From positions 1,281,281 to 1,345,280 of the forward strand of contig NW_019091386.1 in assembly GCF_001949145.1 (NCBI RefSeq): DNA of 64,000 bases, written 5' to 3'. The DNA is from Acanthaster planci. Its lineage: Eukaryota > Echinodermata > Asteroidea > Valvatida > Acanthasteridae. Positions 1 to 11,596 of this stretch are shown in pieces; position 1 is the stretch's first letter, and each line of letters begins with the position of its first letter. Made by a program: the position numbers and the translations under genes. The notes below the pieces were generated by a model. It was not told where the DNA came from. It did not search any database and saw only the letters and a list, made by a program, of their open reading frames with translations.

Positions 1-1017
1 CATATGGCCTCTTTTAACACTACAACAGCCTCCTGTCAAGAAAAGGGCCTAGGCCTTCCCCTGACAGGCTACACATATGATGTAGGTCAGTAAACATGGT
101 TTCCACATGGAAGAATTTCATCATTCATTTCATTTCTTTCATCATGGTTCCGAACACTCAACTGCTTAAGTGAATCCATTAGTGACATCTTAATGTCTCA
201 TTAATTTCTCGTAGATGGGATTGAGATATTGGGAACGCTGAAGTTTGTAAAGATAATATTCACTGGCCCTTTGGACCTCCTTGGAAAAAGCTTTGGCCTG
301 GGCCGAGGAGGTTAAAAGTTGGTGCCGAAAGCCGTTAACATGCCTGGCACTAAAGAAGAGTCCTTGTACCAGTAGCATGGGCAAAGTGCATTTCCATAAA
401 TAATCAGGAAAGCTATTAGGCATTGAAGTATAACATGTATTCCTACTTTCAGGAGAAGTCCCCCCCCCCCACTTTTTTTTAATGGCCCATAAATCCACTA
501 CTTCAGGAAGTCATTACTACCTGGAGAAATGCTTTCCCCTGGGTCAGTTCAATCCAGCTGCAGGCCTTCCCAGAGAGGGCCTCCAACTTTGCCAACAACA
601 TTCTCAAGAGTGTTGCATCCCTTTGCCACTTCATAGTTTTGCACAAAGTTCAAGGAGTTGACAACATTTTCAAAGTACATTTACCGGTAGATTTTCAAAC
701 AAAACTATCCAGACATTTTTTTACAGTCTCAGAGATGTTTTTTGGAAAGAGTTTCTTATACCTTCCTGAAAATGTGAAACAAAGATCAACTTTTTTAAAA
801 ACTTGTTCAGTTTTCTGGAAGAAAAAATGTAAAAGATTGACATGAATATTCATGATGTCCGTTTATACAGTTGAGTTCATAATTGACGAGAGATGAGTGT
901 ACACAACAGTTGCCATTTTCTTTTTTCTGTTTTTCGCGTTAATCCACCAAAATCACCAAAGAATGGTCGTTCTAACTGGGCCGTTTCATAAATTCTGGGT
1001 CCAAAAGTGTGGGATTT

Positions 1018-1205
1018 TGTGTTCCTGCACCTGACCTGTGTAATTTGACATTCAATCAATGAAATTGAATTGAAACTAGTTTCTATTTGTTTGGCATGAA
1101 CTTGGCATTACTTACTCATGTTTGGAATTTAAAGAATGTTTTCGAAACTTACAAAATCAGACACTGATGTGACAGGGACATGAAAAAAAAGTTGGATCAC
1201 AAATT
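1018..1205 (+). repeat. Dispersed repeat B, copy 1
   Basis: Shares an interrupted but clear alignment with 58446-58630 in the same orientation, including ttgtgttcctgcacctgacc, a block around ctatttgtttggca and a block with gatgtgacagggacatgaaa. It does not look coding. Family and mobility are unknown. Confidence 0.6.
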
Positions 1206-2228
1206 TCCAGAATGACCCCATTGCCGCTATCAAAGACTTGGACTTCTTTACTTTGTTTGGAAGTGTGACTGACATGCATGTATGGTAGCAGTTCTTTCAA
1301 TCTGCTATAGTCTGCAAATTGTCACAGTTAAGTCAATGACATGCCAGTAGGATGAAGATGACACAAAACATGCACAGCACATGGTGTGACATGTGCCACA
1401 TGTTGCCTAAACTCCAATTGCATTTGACAACTTCCTAATCAGACGTGTCAAAGTGGGGTATCTGAAATGCTGGGAAGAGAGAGGTTGTCTGAAGTGCAGC
1501 CTGTTTAATATGGTAACTGGTTGACAGAAGCCCAGTGAAAGTGTCAGAAAGTGACATCACGAAATGAAGGTGTTGTTACAGAAGCCAACTGCTGTACATT
1601 CTCATTCACGTCCGTCCGCAGCACTAGACCACTTCCTCAAGAAAAGCCCAGTTCTCTGGCAGAATGCTTTCAGCACTTGTTTGTCAACTGTGAAGCAACA
1701 GGAGTACCCGCCAAAGATTGGCAATAAATGCCACAGTCTGCCACAGACTTACCATTTTCTCCAGCGAACTGTGCTGCCACCGCATTCTAAGAACCCTTCA
1801 TAAAGCAGGACGGAATACCATTGGAAAACGGTTTGTAAAAAAAAAGTCCAGCGCAGCCACAATAGAAGGTTACTTTTCTTGCCAGCCACTGTGCTGATGG
1901 TCAAAGATTGATTAACTAGAAATCCTCCGCTCTCCCAGGAGATGTTCAATAATTGTCAGTGCCGATTTGTGTAGATAACCTGCTGACCGTGGGCCTGGGG
2001 CACAAGCCATGTACCTTGCTGGGGAAGTATCTTGTCACTTCTACCCAGGCTAAAACTGAGGTGTATATACACTGACAATCTGACCCAGATCTGAACACCC
2101 ACCTCCCCCCCAGAAGCCCCCTCCCAAGTGTATAGGGGAATGTGCCCACCAAATCCAGCACCACCAGGGGGTGTCAAACTTGCAGAGTGAGATCTCTGGT
2201 CTCTAATAACAGCACCAGTACCCCAGAC

Positions 2229-2282
2229 AGAATGTTGCAGAGTTACGAAGTTTACAGAATGTTGCATAGTTACGAAGTTTAC
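2229..2282 (+). repeat. 27-bp tandem duplication
   Basis: Two adjacent 27-bp units beginning agaatgttgca and ending gttacgaagtttac, differing at one base. Confidence 0.9.
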
Positions 2283-3043
2283 ATGTACTGTACCAAAAGG
2301 TTATGCTGCACAGGTGCCGGTGGACAATGCCGAGAGCCATTGAAAGGATACGTAGTGATTACCGGCTCATCGGTACACATGTTGACAATTTGGTTCGAAC
2401 CTTCTTTCTTCAACTTTTCCATGCTTTAAAGTTAGTCAATGCGTGACTGCGTGTATTCTTCAACAAGCAGCCGTGTTATGTCACGCCTTTGGGATTTTTG
2501 ACTGAAATCTCATTGGTTGATCTGTGGCTGATCATGGTCAGGAGGTCCAGTGTTGGAAACAGATGAGGCATCATTCACTCAAATGCTGCTGAGCGCTCGG
2601 TTGTATCAGAATCGGACATTTCTGCCCCCGCTCGTGTCCGACAGGAGGGGCCCCGTTTATCAAACTTATCATACAAATACATGTAGGCAGCAGTTCTGCT
2701 CCGTCGTGATTCAAGTTTGCAGTTGTTACGCAGGCTCACTCAGTCACAACTTGAATGTGGGCAAGGATGCTCACGTAGCAAACCAACTGTCGACTGCACT
2801 GTCGTTGCACATAATGTGTCATTCTATCCCCTCCTTACTCCCTACTTCGTCATCAATCAACAAGTTGCCTGATGAGGTATTCAGTATTTGGTACAGTTTG
2901 CACCAGGCTCTGCCCTAAATGTAACCTGTACCCGGAAATCTGCTATCATTGTAGGAGGCCTCAATTTTGTTTAAAGTTTGGGTGGGTTGATACGATCTGT
3001 TGGGCATTCCTCATAAAACTGAACCACAGACGAACATTAACTG

Positions 3044-3420
3044 TAACCCTCAATCCTCCAAAATCCTTCGGGCGGTTTGGGAGGATTTTGGAGGATTGAG
3101 GGTGCATGGCTTATTGCGATGGATGCAATGCGTGAAGGTTGAGGGTTAGACCTCATGTTGTTTTGCTTAATCACGCGTAAATTCAGCCCGATATTTCTCT
3201 TGAATCTCAAGAATGCCAGTCGCACCATCTCATTATAATGACAGGAATTTCACTAGGATTTTTAAGGATTGAGGCAGTACATGTATGTTGGCCCACCTCC
3301 AAGAAATTTTGGAGGATTTGGGCAATTGAGGGAGAATCCAATTTTTTCAGCCACCAAATTGGAGGATTTGGGAAGATTGAGGAGGGTTCTTAGCAAAAAA
3401 GAGCCGACGGGCTTAGGTTT
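3044..3420 (+). mobile_element. MITE-like element A, copy 1 (377 bp)
   Basis: Aligns over its whole length with 57333-57711. It opens with TAACCCTCAATCCTCC and closes with GATTGAGGAGGGTTC followed by GGGCTTAGGTTT, so the two ends are inverted repeats of each other. Several internal GGAGGATT and TTGAGG units add to this. No coding capacity. A non-autonomous DNA element is the best reading; the superfamily is not determined. Confidence 0.7.
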
Positions 3421-6400
3421 AACAGATGCATGTACATCTCTGTGAAAGTGGAATAGCTGTAAGTTTGTTTTTAATGTGGCCCACAGCCAAATACATGAAA
3501 TTGATCAATCCATTGAGCTTTGTTTATGGGTGTTGTCTTTTTTTTTTACGAGGAGGGAGGGGACGGGTAGGGGGCAAATTAAACACTTTTCCAGAGGGAC
3601 AACTTTCGTGGTGGGGCCGGGGGGGAACACTCATTAGCAACAATGGAGTAAATGGTTACCTGTGAGGGTAGACATGGTTGTTTAGCTGTTTGCACCAAAA
3701 TGTCAGCATCAGGCTAGTATACTCCCCAGGGAGCTGAGATGGTTTCAGGAATGTTCAGATGATGTCAGCCCAATGTGCAGGGATAATGATAATACAGCAC
3801 CTCAGAATAGTATGCTAGATAGAGGGCGCTTTACAGGTGCTTGTTATTATTATTATTAACAAACCGATAAAACATTAACAGTGGAGTGGAATTGATTTCA
3901 AGGTCCAAGCAAAGAAATTTGTTTTTATCCCATCTCATCTCCTTTGTTTTTTCCATTTCTTTCCACTTTTGGTTCTTTTGTTTTTTTCTTTTTTTTGATT
4001 TTTCAGTCTTTTCTTTTCGAGGGGAAGGAGTGGGCGACAGGGAGGCACTATTTGGTTTGGGTCCAATCTGTTGTGTTTTGTGCCAATTTTGCCCGCTTCA
4101 AATAGCGCACTCCTGTTGTATCCGCTGTGCTTCAAAGAAAGCTAATGGGCCTGACGCCCACAGCCTTCATGGGTAAGCAGCACGTGCTTCTCTCCAATGC
4201 CACATCACGAGTTCTGGCCGTGCGTTCATGCATGCCTGCATGCAAATGTCAGAATTTTGGTACCGTATATTTACGATGGATCATGACACTGATTGATCAG
4301 AACACCACAAAGGCAAGGCTGAGTGGATCTTTCTATTAGGAGTTTCCTTCCGAAAATATTGGTAGTAAATTAGAACAGAGAACACTGCCTTCTGAAATGA
4401 GAACAGCCAGTCTAATAAATCATATTGGCCTCCTCAGTTCCTGTGACAACAGATTTCTTGCAAGTCACGGACAGCCTTTAAATCAAAGACTTTTTTGCCG
4501 GGTAATGCTGCCATTGGTCAGACTGAGAAAGTTATAAAAAACAGACACATTAATTCCTAATCGTCAAGACTGGAATATAAAGTTCAATACTCAATGCTTG
4601 CCTTTGATAATCATCCATTGATTAAGCTGAGAAATTTTCAAAGAGGATATCAAAATGGTTTTTCCAGTTAGAAAACCGGTGAGCATTTTCAGGAAATTCG
4701 ACAAAAACTATTTTACACCCTCAAATACATGTCATATTTGACAATAAAATAGACTGGAATGAATAGGTCAGATGTTACAACTGAAATTCAATCCAAAAAA
4801 TAGCTACATATGCATCTTTACTTTGGATTATTGACTTACATATAAAGTGCCTAGTTACAATGCTCTGTTTTTCTACTTTCGGTTTTTAACGAGATTTAGA
4901 GTCCGTTTATAAAAACACTACTCAATCACACTCATTTTAGTTTTCTTCCTGTCTTAGATAGTGTAAGTATAGGATTTGGGACTTGCGCTTACTTTGCCTG
5001 GGTAGCCCATTGAGCTAGCTAACTGCATATTTCGCTCACCAGTCTAGCATTTTACCAGCCTGTACACACGTGTGCTGTACTCCGCAGTGAGCTCCATACT
5101 GTGCAATGCTTACCGGTAACTACAGGCCACCAATCTACAGTCATTTGCTCATGCACGCTATCATGCTGCCGGGGGGGGGAGGAAATTCACACCATTGCTC
5201 CGTTTATTTTCAGCATATTTTATTTAATACCAAACGCATTGCTTGCTGTTTGATCTGAAGTTTAACAGAAACACTGAAGTTTCCACTACCGGGAGCCCAC
5301 CAAGCAGCCAAAGACAGCATGTACACGTATACTGATACCGGTATTCAGTGAGCCTGGAGCTATTTTTGAATTTGTATACCGGGCTAGTACTATTGCAAGC
5401 CCTGCTTCAGTAGCACCGATGTAACTGCTTTGACGTCTTAAAAAAAACCCGTAGCCTGGTTATCCCAGTGCTAAAATTGGCCCTTACATTGCCCAGGGCA
5501 CCAAAACCTAGGCCCAGGTGTTGACTCTGATGGGCGTGGGGGCAGTTTGGACATTATCAAGTTCTGTTGACTTTCAACCAAACACATCACAATAATTATA
5601 ATTGCTCTCTGCTGAACAAAAGGTGGTGGGCGGGGAAGTCTATATCATATTTGGTAATCCGAGGCCGGCCTGTGTTTACCCGAAAGGTTTCCTGACTTCT
5701 CATTGGGAAAATAATAGCTAATGTGTAACCCCGGGCTGTGTAGTGATGAACATTTGAGAAGTAGTCAGCATTCTTGACTCCAAAAGTTCAGCATCTACCC
5801 AGCTACCTTTATCAGGCATGTGTGCCTGTTGATTATGCATAGGCCTACATGTATTCTTTTTAACGGGCGTTGCAAAGTACTTTTTGCCATAAATTAATTC
5901 ACCTCTTCCTGCAGACTGCTTGATAAGTGAAATTTTACTGGTAAAAGGCCCAATATAAACTTGTAAATTATCATTATTATCTGTTGACCCATCACTTAGT
6001 CATTTCACTCACATTAAGTTCCACACTCTTTGCTAGGTGTACCCAAAAACACCCAAAACTTTTCCCCCAGACCGGAGGAGGTACTTTTCTCCCAGACCGT
6101 AGGAGGTACTTTTCTCGCAGACCGTAGGAGGTTTAATCCCAACACGATCAACAATGTGAGCTCTATTTTACATTGCTGGATTTAAAAATGCATCTTTGTA
6201 CCAGAACATGAGCACTGCAAATTAAGAATTGGAGAAACCGAAGGGAGAGACACCAAACAAATAAATGAATGCAGAGTTTTTGTGCCACCAAACACAGGAC
6301 AGTGTCGGGCCCCATACCAACATGTTGTGCTTCTGTTTGGTTACAAAAGTGCCATAACCCGTGAAATATAAGTTATTAGTTTGACAAACAAGTACATATT

Positions 6401-6669
6401 ATCAGAAGATCTGGCCGAACCCATCACTGCTGAACACAATTTCTCAGAAACTGTGTCTAAGCACGGCTCCTCATGGGGGGGGGTCACCATCACGGTGAAC
6501 AATCACTGAAGGACAGGCCCACACACATGTTTCATTAACAGAACAGTCTGGACTTCCAGCTCTCACCTCCCTGGCCAAATTGGATCAATTTCAGGGGTAG
6601 TGGGCAGAGTAAAATTCCGATTTGAAATGAAATGAAGTTACAAGTGCAGCATGTGACTTGTTTGCGGAT
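3421..6669. other. Upstream non-coding sequence between two mobile elements
   Basis: No gene recognised. Contains T-runs and G-runs and the 25-bp tandem repeat at 6066. The stretch 4340-6060 has essentially no long open frames. Confidence 0.5.
6066..6131 (+). repeat. 25-bp tandem repeat, 2.6 copies
   Basis: The unit begins cccagaccgtaggagg and ends tacttttct. Two full copies plus a 16-bp partial copy, nearly identical. Confidence 0.9.
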
Positions 6670-7147
6670 TAGGGCTGAGTCAATTGGAATAATTCCCTAT
6701 TCGAATATTCGACCTTCAATGCGATCAAATATCTGAATATTCAGTCGTAGCGACCAGCAGGTTGTTGGTGAACAAACCACAAGCAAAATCAATTGCAATA
6801 AAGCACACAACTGTACATTATCACTATAACAGCATCTCACATGTAGGATTATCTCCAACCATGATTTAGCAAGATTAAAGAGACGAACAATACTTCTTGT
6901 CCTGTTGAAAATTTCTACTTCTTTTAAATGTTTTAATGAATAATTTAGTTTTTGAATCGTGAGATTTCTGTTGCTTTTCATTTGAATCTGCTTGAAACAA
7001 GCTTCTATAATGCAAAATTTTCCATTTAAAACAAAAGAAAGTTCTTTTTCCTTTTTCATGAATTTTGCATTCAAATATTCAAATTTGGAAAATAATATTC
7101 AAATATTCGATAATCGATCGAATATTCGGATATTTAGCACATCCCCA
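6670..7147 (+). mobile_element. hAT-like AT-rich element C, copy 1
   Basis: The left end reads TAGGGCTGAG and runs into TTCGAATATTCG. The right end runs through AATATTCGATAATCGATCG to GCACATCCCCA. The inverted GAATATTCG blocks and the GGGCTG / CATCCC ends resemble non-autonomous hAT elements. The right 220 bp is shared with 19851-20082. No transposase is encoded, and no 8-bp target duplication was found. Confidence 0.55.
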
Positions 7148-7460
7148 GTGTAGATAAGGATTTTCAAAACTAGAACGAGTCTGAAATGTGACTTGCTGGG
7201 GCACAAGTGGATACTCCATCCAAGATGGTTTAAATTTGAACCAGGATTTTTTAAAAGTGTTTTGCATCTAAAAACAAGAACTGTCACACTCCGGAGACGC
7301 GACCCGTTTGTGGAACTTCCCGACCTCTTTTGTTCCAAACACCAGAGGGCGCTATCACAACAACTATGGAGTGTGCACACAGTGTACATGTACAACAGAA
7401 AGGTTGTTCAAAAGAGGACAGGGTACCAAGGTCTGATATCCTTTTGAAGACAGGCACCTG

Positions 7461-7548
7461 TACATGTATGTACATGTATGTACATGTATGTACATGTATG
7501 TACATGTATGTACATGTATGTACATGTATGTACATGTATGTACATGTA
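7461..7548 (+). repeat. 10-bp minisatellite (TACATGTATG)n
   Basis: Eight perfect copies of TACATGTATG followed by tacatgta. The unit contains the TACATGTA palindrome that is scattered through the whole window. It is unlikely to be coding. Confidence 0.97.
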
Positions 7549-8132
7549 CTTAGCTGTACGCTAGTTTATTCATTTCATTATTTTCTAGTGTACCAAAAAC
7601 ATATAGTACATTTGGAGAACTTTTTAGGAGAGGGTATTGTTTTTATTTCAAATTTTTTCTTTTAAACACATTTTCTACAGACAAGAAGAACGGATAAGAT
7701 CATCATTGCACCTTTGGCGTCCTTTTATGCCCCAGGATATGACTTGCTGTAAAAATGGGGAGGGGGGGGTTCTACAAAAAGGGAAGTTTAAGAATTTACC
7801 GTGTATGGATGACAAGGTTTTATGGTGGAAGCAGTTCTTACCATCCGGCGGTGAAAAGGAAGGCAAACATTAGTAACAGATCATTTCCAGCCCCCCTCCA
7901 CCCTGTCCACGGCAGGTGAGACTCCTCAGTTGGGAAGAGTTGGGGGGGGAACTACGCTTGCTTTAGACCGCCCGGCCGTCAAAGGAGTTGCCTGTGGAAA
8001 TGTTTGGGTGTTGGTTGCTTCCTACTTGTTCCACCCTGGCCCTAGGGAGACAGGAGTATTGGGTCACCTGTATACTGCCCATTTATGTTGATTCAGAAGG
8101 AGCTGCGAACGCGTACTTTCAGTGATGTACAT

Positions 8133-8208
8133 CGTCGGTTTCACCACGAACTGACACACCATATGTGTACAAAGCCTATGGACAGTGCATTACTTGGTGA
8201 AACCGACG
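8133..8208. repeat. Inverted repeat, 14-bp perfect arms
   Basis: Arms cgtcggtttcacca (8133-8146) and tggtgaaaccgacg (8195-8208) flank a 48-bp loop. Partly matching tgatgtac / catgtac sequence extends the stem. It could be a small fold-back element. Confidence 0.7.
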
Positions 8209-11200
8209 ACATGTTCATGTACGGTATTTCAAACTGCACAGGTACTGTTTGGCATTCAAATACCTGGTACATCTATGTATTCATGCTTGTTAAGGAAAAT
8301 TGTGTAAGTCTCAGTGAAAGAGGCCGCCATGAATAATGCCAAACATGTACATATGTCATGTACAGAGTGGTTTGTCACAGGGTACCCATTCCTGTCCATA
8401 TATACTGCATGTGCAGGTAGTGGACGGCACCACCCATGTCAGATAATGCCTGTTATGCATCATGCTTTGCAACTGGTACTGGCAGTAGGCCCTGATTGGC
8501 AAATTTCCTTCCTCGTGGCCTTTTCCGGTCCCTGGTGTGTTCACAATGTAGTGACCATGCACCCTCCGTCCCCAGTTAGATTTGATGTAATGACACCTGA
8601 CCTGCATTCGGAGTCAAGGTCTGACTCCTGGGTATTCATGCATGTTCAGGTACAGAGCAGTGGACAGAGACACTCGGTTGATCGAGTTTGAACCAGGAAA
8701 TCTGTATAATGTATGTACAAGTATTAGCTCAGTGCTGCCAAGTACTTGTACGTGCTAATAAAACATCAACTCTTCAGAATGTTCTTGCTTCGTCGACTAC
8801 TGTGCATGTACATGTTGGGTACTTTCCAGTGGTCATCTGAGAATTGAGGCCAAATGCTCTTGAAACAGCAGCTCAGGGATTGATCGTGAAGGAATGCGGA
8901 AACGTTGAAAAAAACTTGAAAATACCTGGAAGATGTCACTGTCAAAATATGTGAATGCTAGGAGCATACATTGTATAATATACAAGAAAATGTTGTAAGT
9001 GCGGTGAAGCAAAACTTGGACAAATAAATGCCACTGGCATTATTGACTAATAGACCGATTCATGTAAGCCTGCCCCTTTGGTGTGTAGACCAGTCATTGC
9101 TGTGATTTATACCCGTACCCATGTGTGCACAAAACCTGACGTGCATTTACTGTACGTGTGTATGATACGCACAACCGACTCAGCTTGGCACTGGAGAGAA
9201 ACACGTGTTACTGGTAGCTGCCCATGTTCACAGTGGGCGGAGCTTAACTGGTCTATTGGGGGTTGTTTGCCTTTTACAGGCAAAATCTTTGGCCATGTCC
9301 AATAACCAGTTCTTGGTTGCTGTTTGAAATATTATTGCACACAACTGTATGGCATCTGGCTGAAGGCTGCTGCCACAGACGTGTGTTTAAATTCAAGCCA
9401 CGGCCAAGTACATGTAATATGTATATATGTAAGTAGACATGTAGTTCAGAGATGGCCTTATTGTTAATAGCCGTGTGAAACCTGTGGCAGGTGACTTGTG
9501 CTGACTGAGCCGTTCTGCAACAGAATTTGCTAAGCGTGAAAAGTGCTTCCGACACAAAGCCAGGGTCACCAGCCATGCCTTGTGTGCACTGCTTGCTATT
9601 GGTTCTCAGCAGTTTCTGCCCAGCAGTTAGATTTAGTGAGCAGTCTTTCTTGCTTAGCAGATTCTTCGATTTGGGCCACTTTCTGTGTTTTGTCAGCTCA
9701 TATGAAACTTGCCCGAGTCACGGAAAAACTTGTGGGAGTCAATTCCCACTGTGAATGTGAGTAACCAGCTTGAGTCAGGGTTACATGTGCACGTGTAGAT
9801 CTATGATAATCTATAATGTAGAAAGTTGGGGATTAACCCCTACCAGAAACCTGATCACTTCATCAAAACTTCATTGAAAATATTCCACAAAATTTCACTT
9901 TCCACCATTTCTTTCTCAGATTAACCGAGAAAGTGGAAAAGACGAATTAATAAATGTTCTGGAAGTACCAAATCACCATGAAACACCTGTTACTGACTCT
10001 GACCAGTGCCAGTCACCCCCTCCCCACAATAACAATTACAAACTCCACCTGTGTGCTAACAAACCTCAACTGTCATCGAGTCGAGAGACTATCAGCCAGT
10101 CAAATCTGCTGGAAACAAATCTTGTGAAAACCACAGCGGTTCCATGAATCATACATGTACATCGCACTTTAAGTTCATGCACAGCCTATCATTTGGAGAT
10201 CATAGCATATGGTTTTTGCACAATTAATGTGTTGATAGATCATAGACTGAGCGATCCACAGTGTGGCCAGGGGAATGCCAGTTTCAGACAGGCTGAGCCT
10301 GTTTCCTACAGTTAAGCCTGAAGTTCGACTCGTTTTCGATTCAAGGACAGGATTAATATTTTCCATTTGAGGGCACGAATCAATCTAAATTACATACATT
10401 CCTGCAGAATTTAGGAAAATTTCCCAAAATGGACTAACCGCGGTCAGGAAGTGTGCCCATTTACTTCTGATGTGCACTGAATGCCCGGCACTGCACAAGT
10501 AGATGTGTGTGTATACATACAGTTGTCATAACCACCTCCTAAGTTCTCCAAGTTTAATGAATGTGCGAACTCCTTTCATAGAAGTTCAGGGACACATTTT
10601 ATTTATAGGCCTACATGTACAAGCTGTTGGTGAACATTGGCATGCCAGTATGGCAGAGAATGCTAGCTCAGTCCAGATGATGGATTATATTCAATGCTTG
10701 CATTGAAATGGCATTGCGCACAGACATGGATTGGACATTGGGAAATGCTAAAAGTGAATTGTGCTAGTTTTCTTGACTGAGTTCTTTAAGACTGAGTCGT
10801 CCACACGAAACCTTTTCATTCACTGCCATGATAAGTTTGTAACTGTGCAGATCTTTGCCTGTACCAAACCAAAATTGCTAAGATGTACCATGGTATTTGG
10901 TATAAAAAGTACAGCTCCACTCTTCTCTCAACATTTGCATGAACTTTTGCGAATCAATCTGTCAATGATGGCTTCCGAAGCCCCTGACTGGCATACCAAT
11001 AGCCCAACAATTATCCTCGGTGCCGGGCAGCGGTGTGTGTGTGTAATGACCCCTGCGTCACCTGTCAGAAGGGTGGAGGTGCTCCAGCTCGGGGCCACCT
11101 GTCCTCCCAGCTGGATGCCACGCCCACTTATGACATCACAGGACGGGCGGCCTGCCGCATGCTGCTTTGGTTTGAGGCTTGCCAACGGGACCTCTGAGGT

Positions 11201-11558
11201 GTGCGCAAAGGTGGGGCGTCATAAATATCATGTTACACTTGTGACTCACCGGGGTTGCCGGTTGGACTTGGGTTAAATGGGTATCACCCCATCGGCTTGG
11301 ACGCACTGCGTCCCAGCTACAATCTGGTTGACCGTGTAAAGTGACCAGCCTTCATATTTGATAAACCTTGTCGAAATGGTACATCATGACTTGCTACGAA
11401 TTTAAAAAGGGGGGAAGGGCTTAAGCTCTTTGTTTGGGGGGTCCTGTGTTTATGTTACAGGTCATTGCATTTCTGATGTCTTTGACCCTCGCGCAGTTAT
11501 TCTGTCGGTAATTTATTAATCAATGGGCCATTTCATGTTGCACATGTGTGGTTATAAA

Positions 11559-11596
11559 CTGTCATGCCTTTTGCCTTCTGTCATGCCTTTTGCCTT
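11559..11596 (+). repeat. 19-bp tandem duplication
   Basis: Two perfect adjacent copies of ctgtcatgccttttgcctt. Confidence 0.9.

Larger units (their letters stand above)
1..3043. other. Upstream non-coding sequence
   Basis: No gene recognised. It holds one copy of a dispersed repeat at about 1018-1205 and a 27-bp tandem pair at 2229-2282. Open frames are short, overlap in several frames and lack domain motifs. Confidence 0.5.

Noticed and set aside
3886-4176. Hydrophobic F/S-rich + frame.
   Set aside because: It is caused by a T-rich tract (tttctttt runs). No start context or homologous features.
7284-7665. Open frames with MYVHVCTCMY-type repeats.
   Set aside because: These are translations of the TACATGTATG minisatellite, not a protein.
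10761-11276. 171-codon + frame.
   Set aside because: No conserved motif. It runs across the GC-rich island in a different frame from the Cys-rich reading, and nothing distinguishes it from chance. The island itself is listed as a finding.
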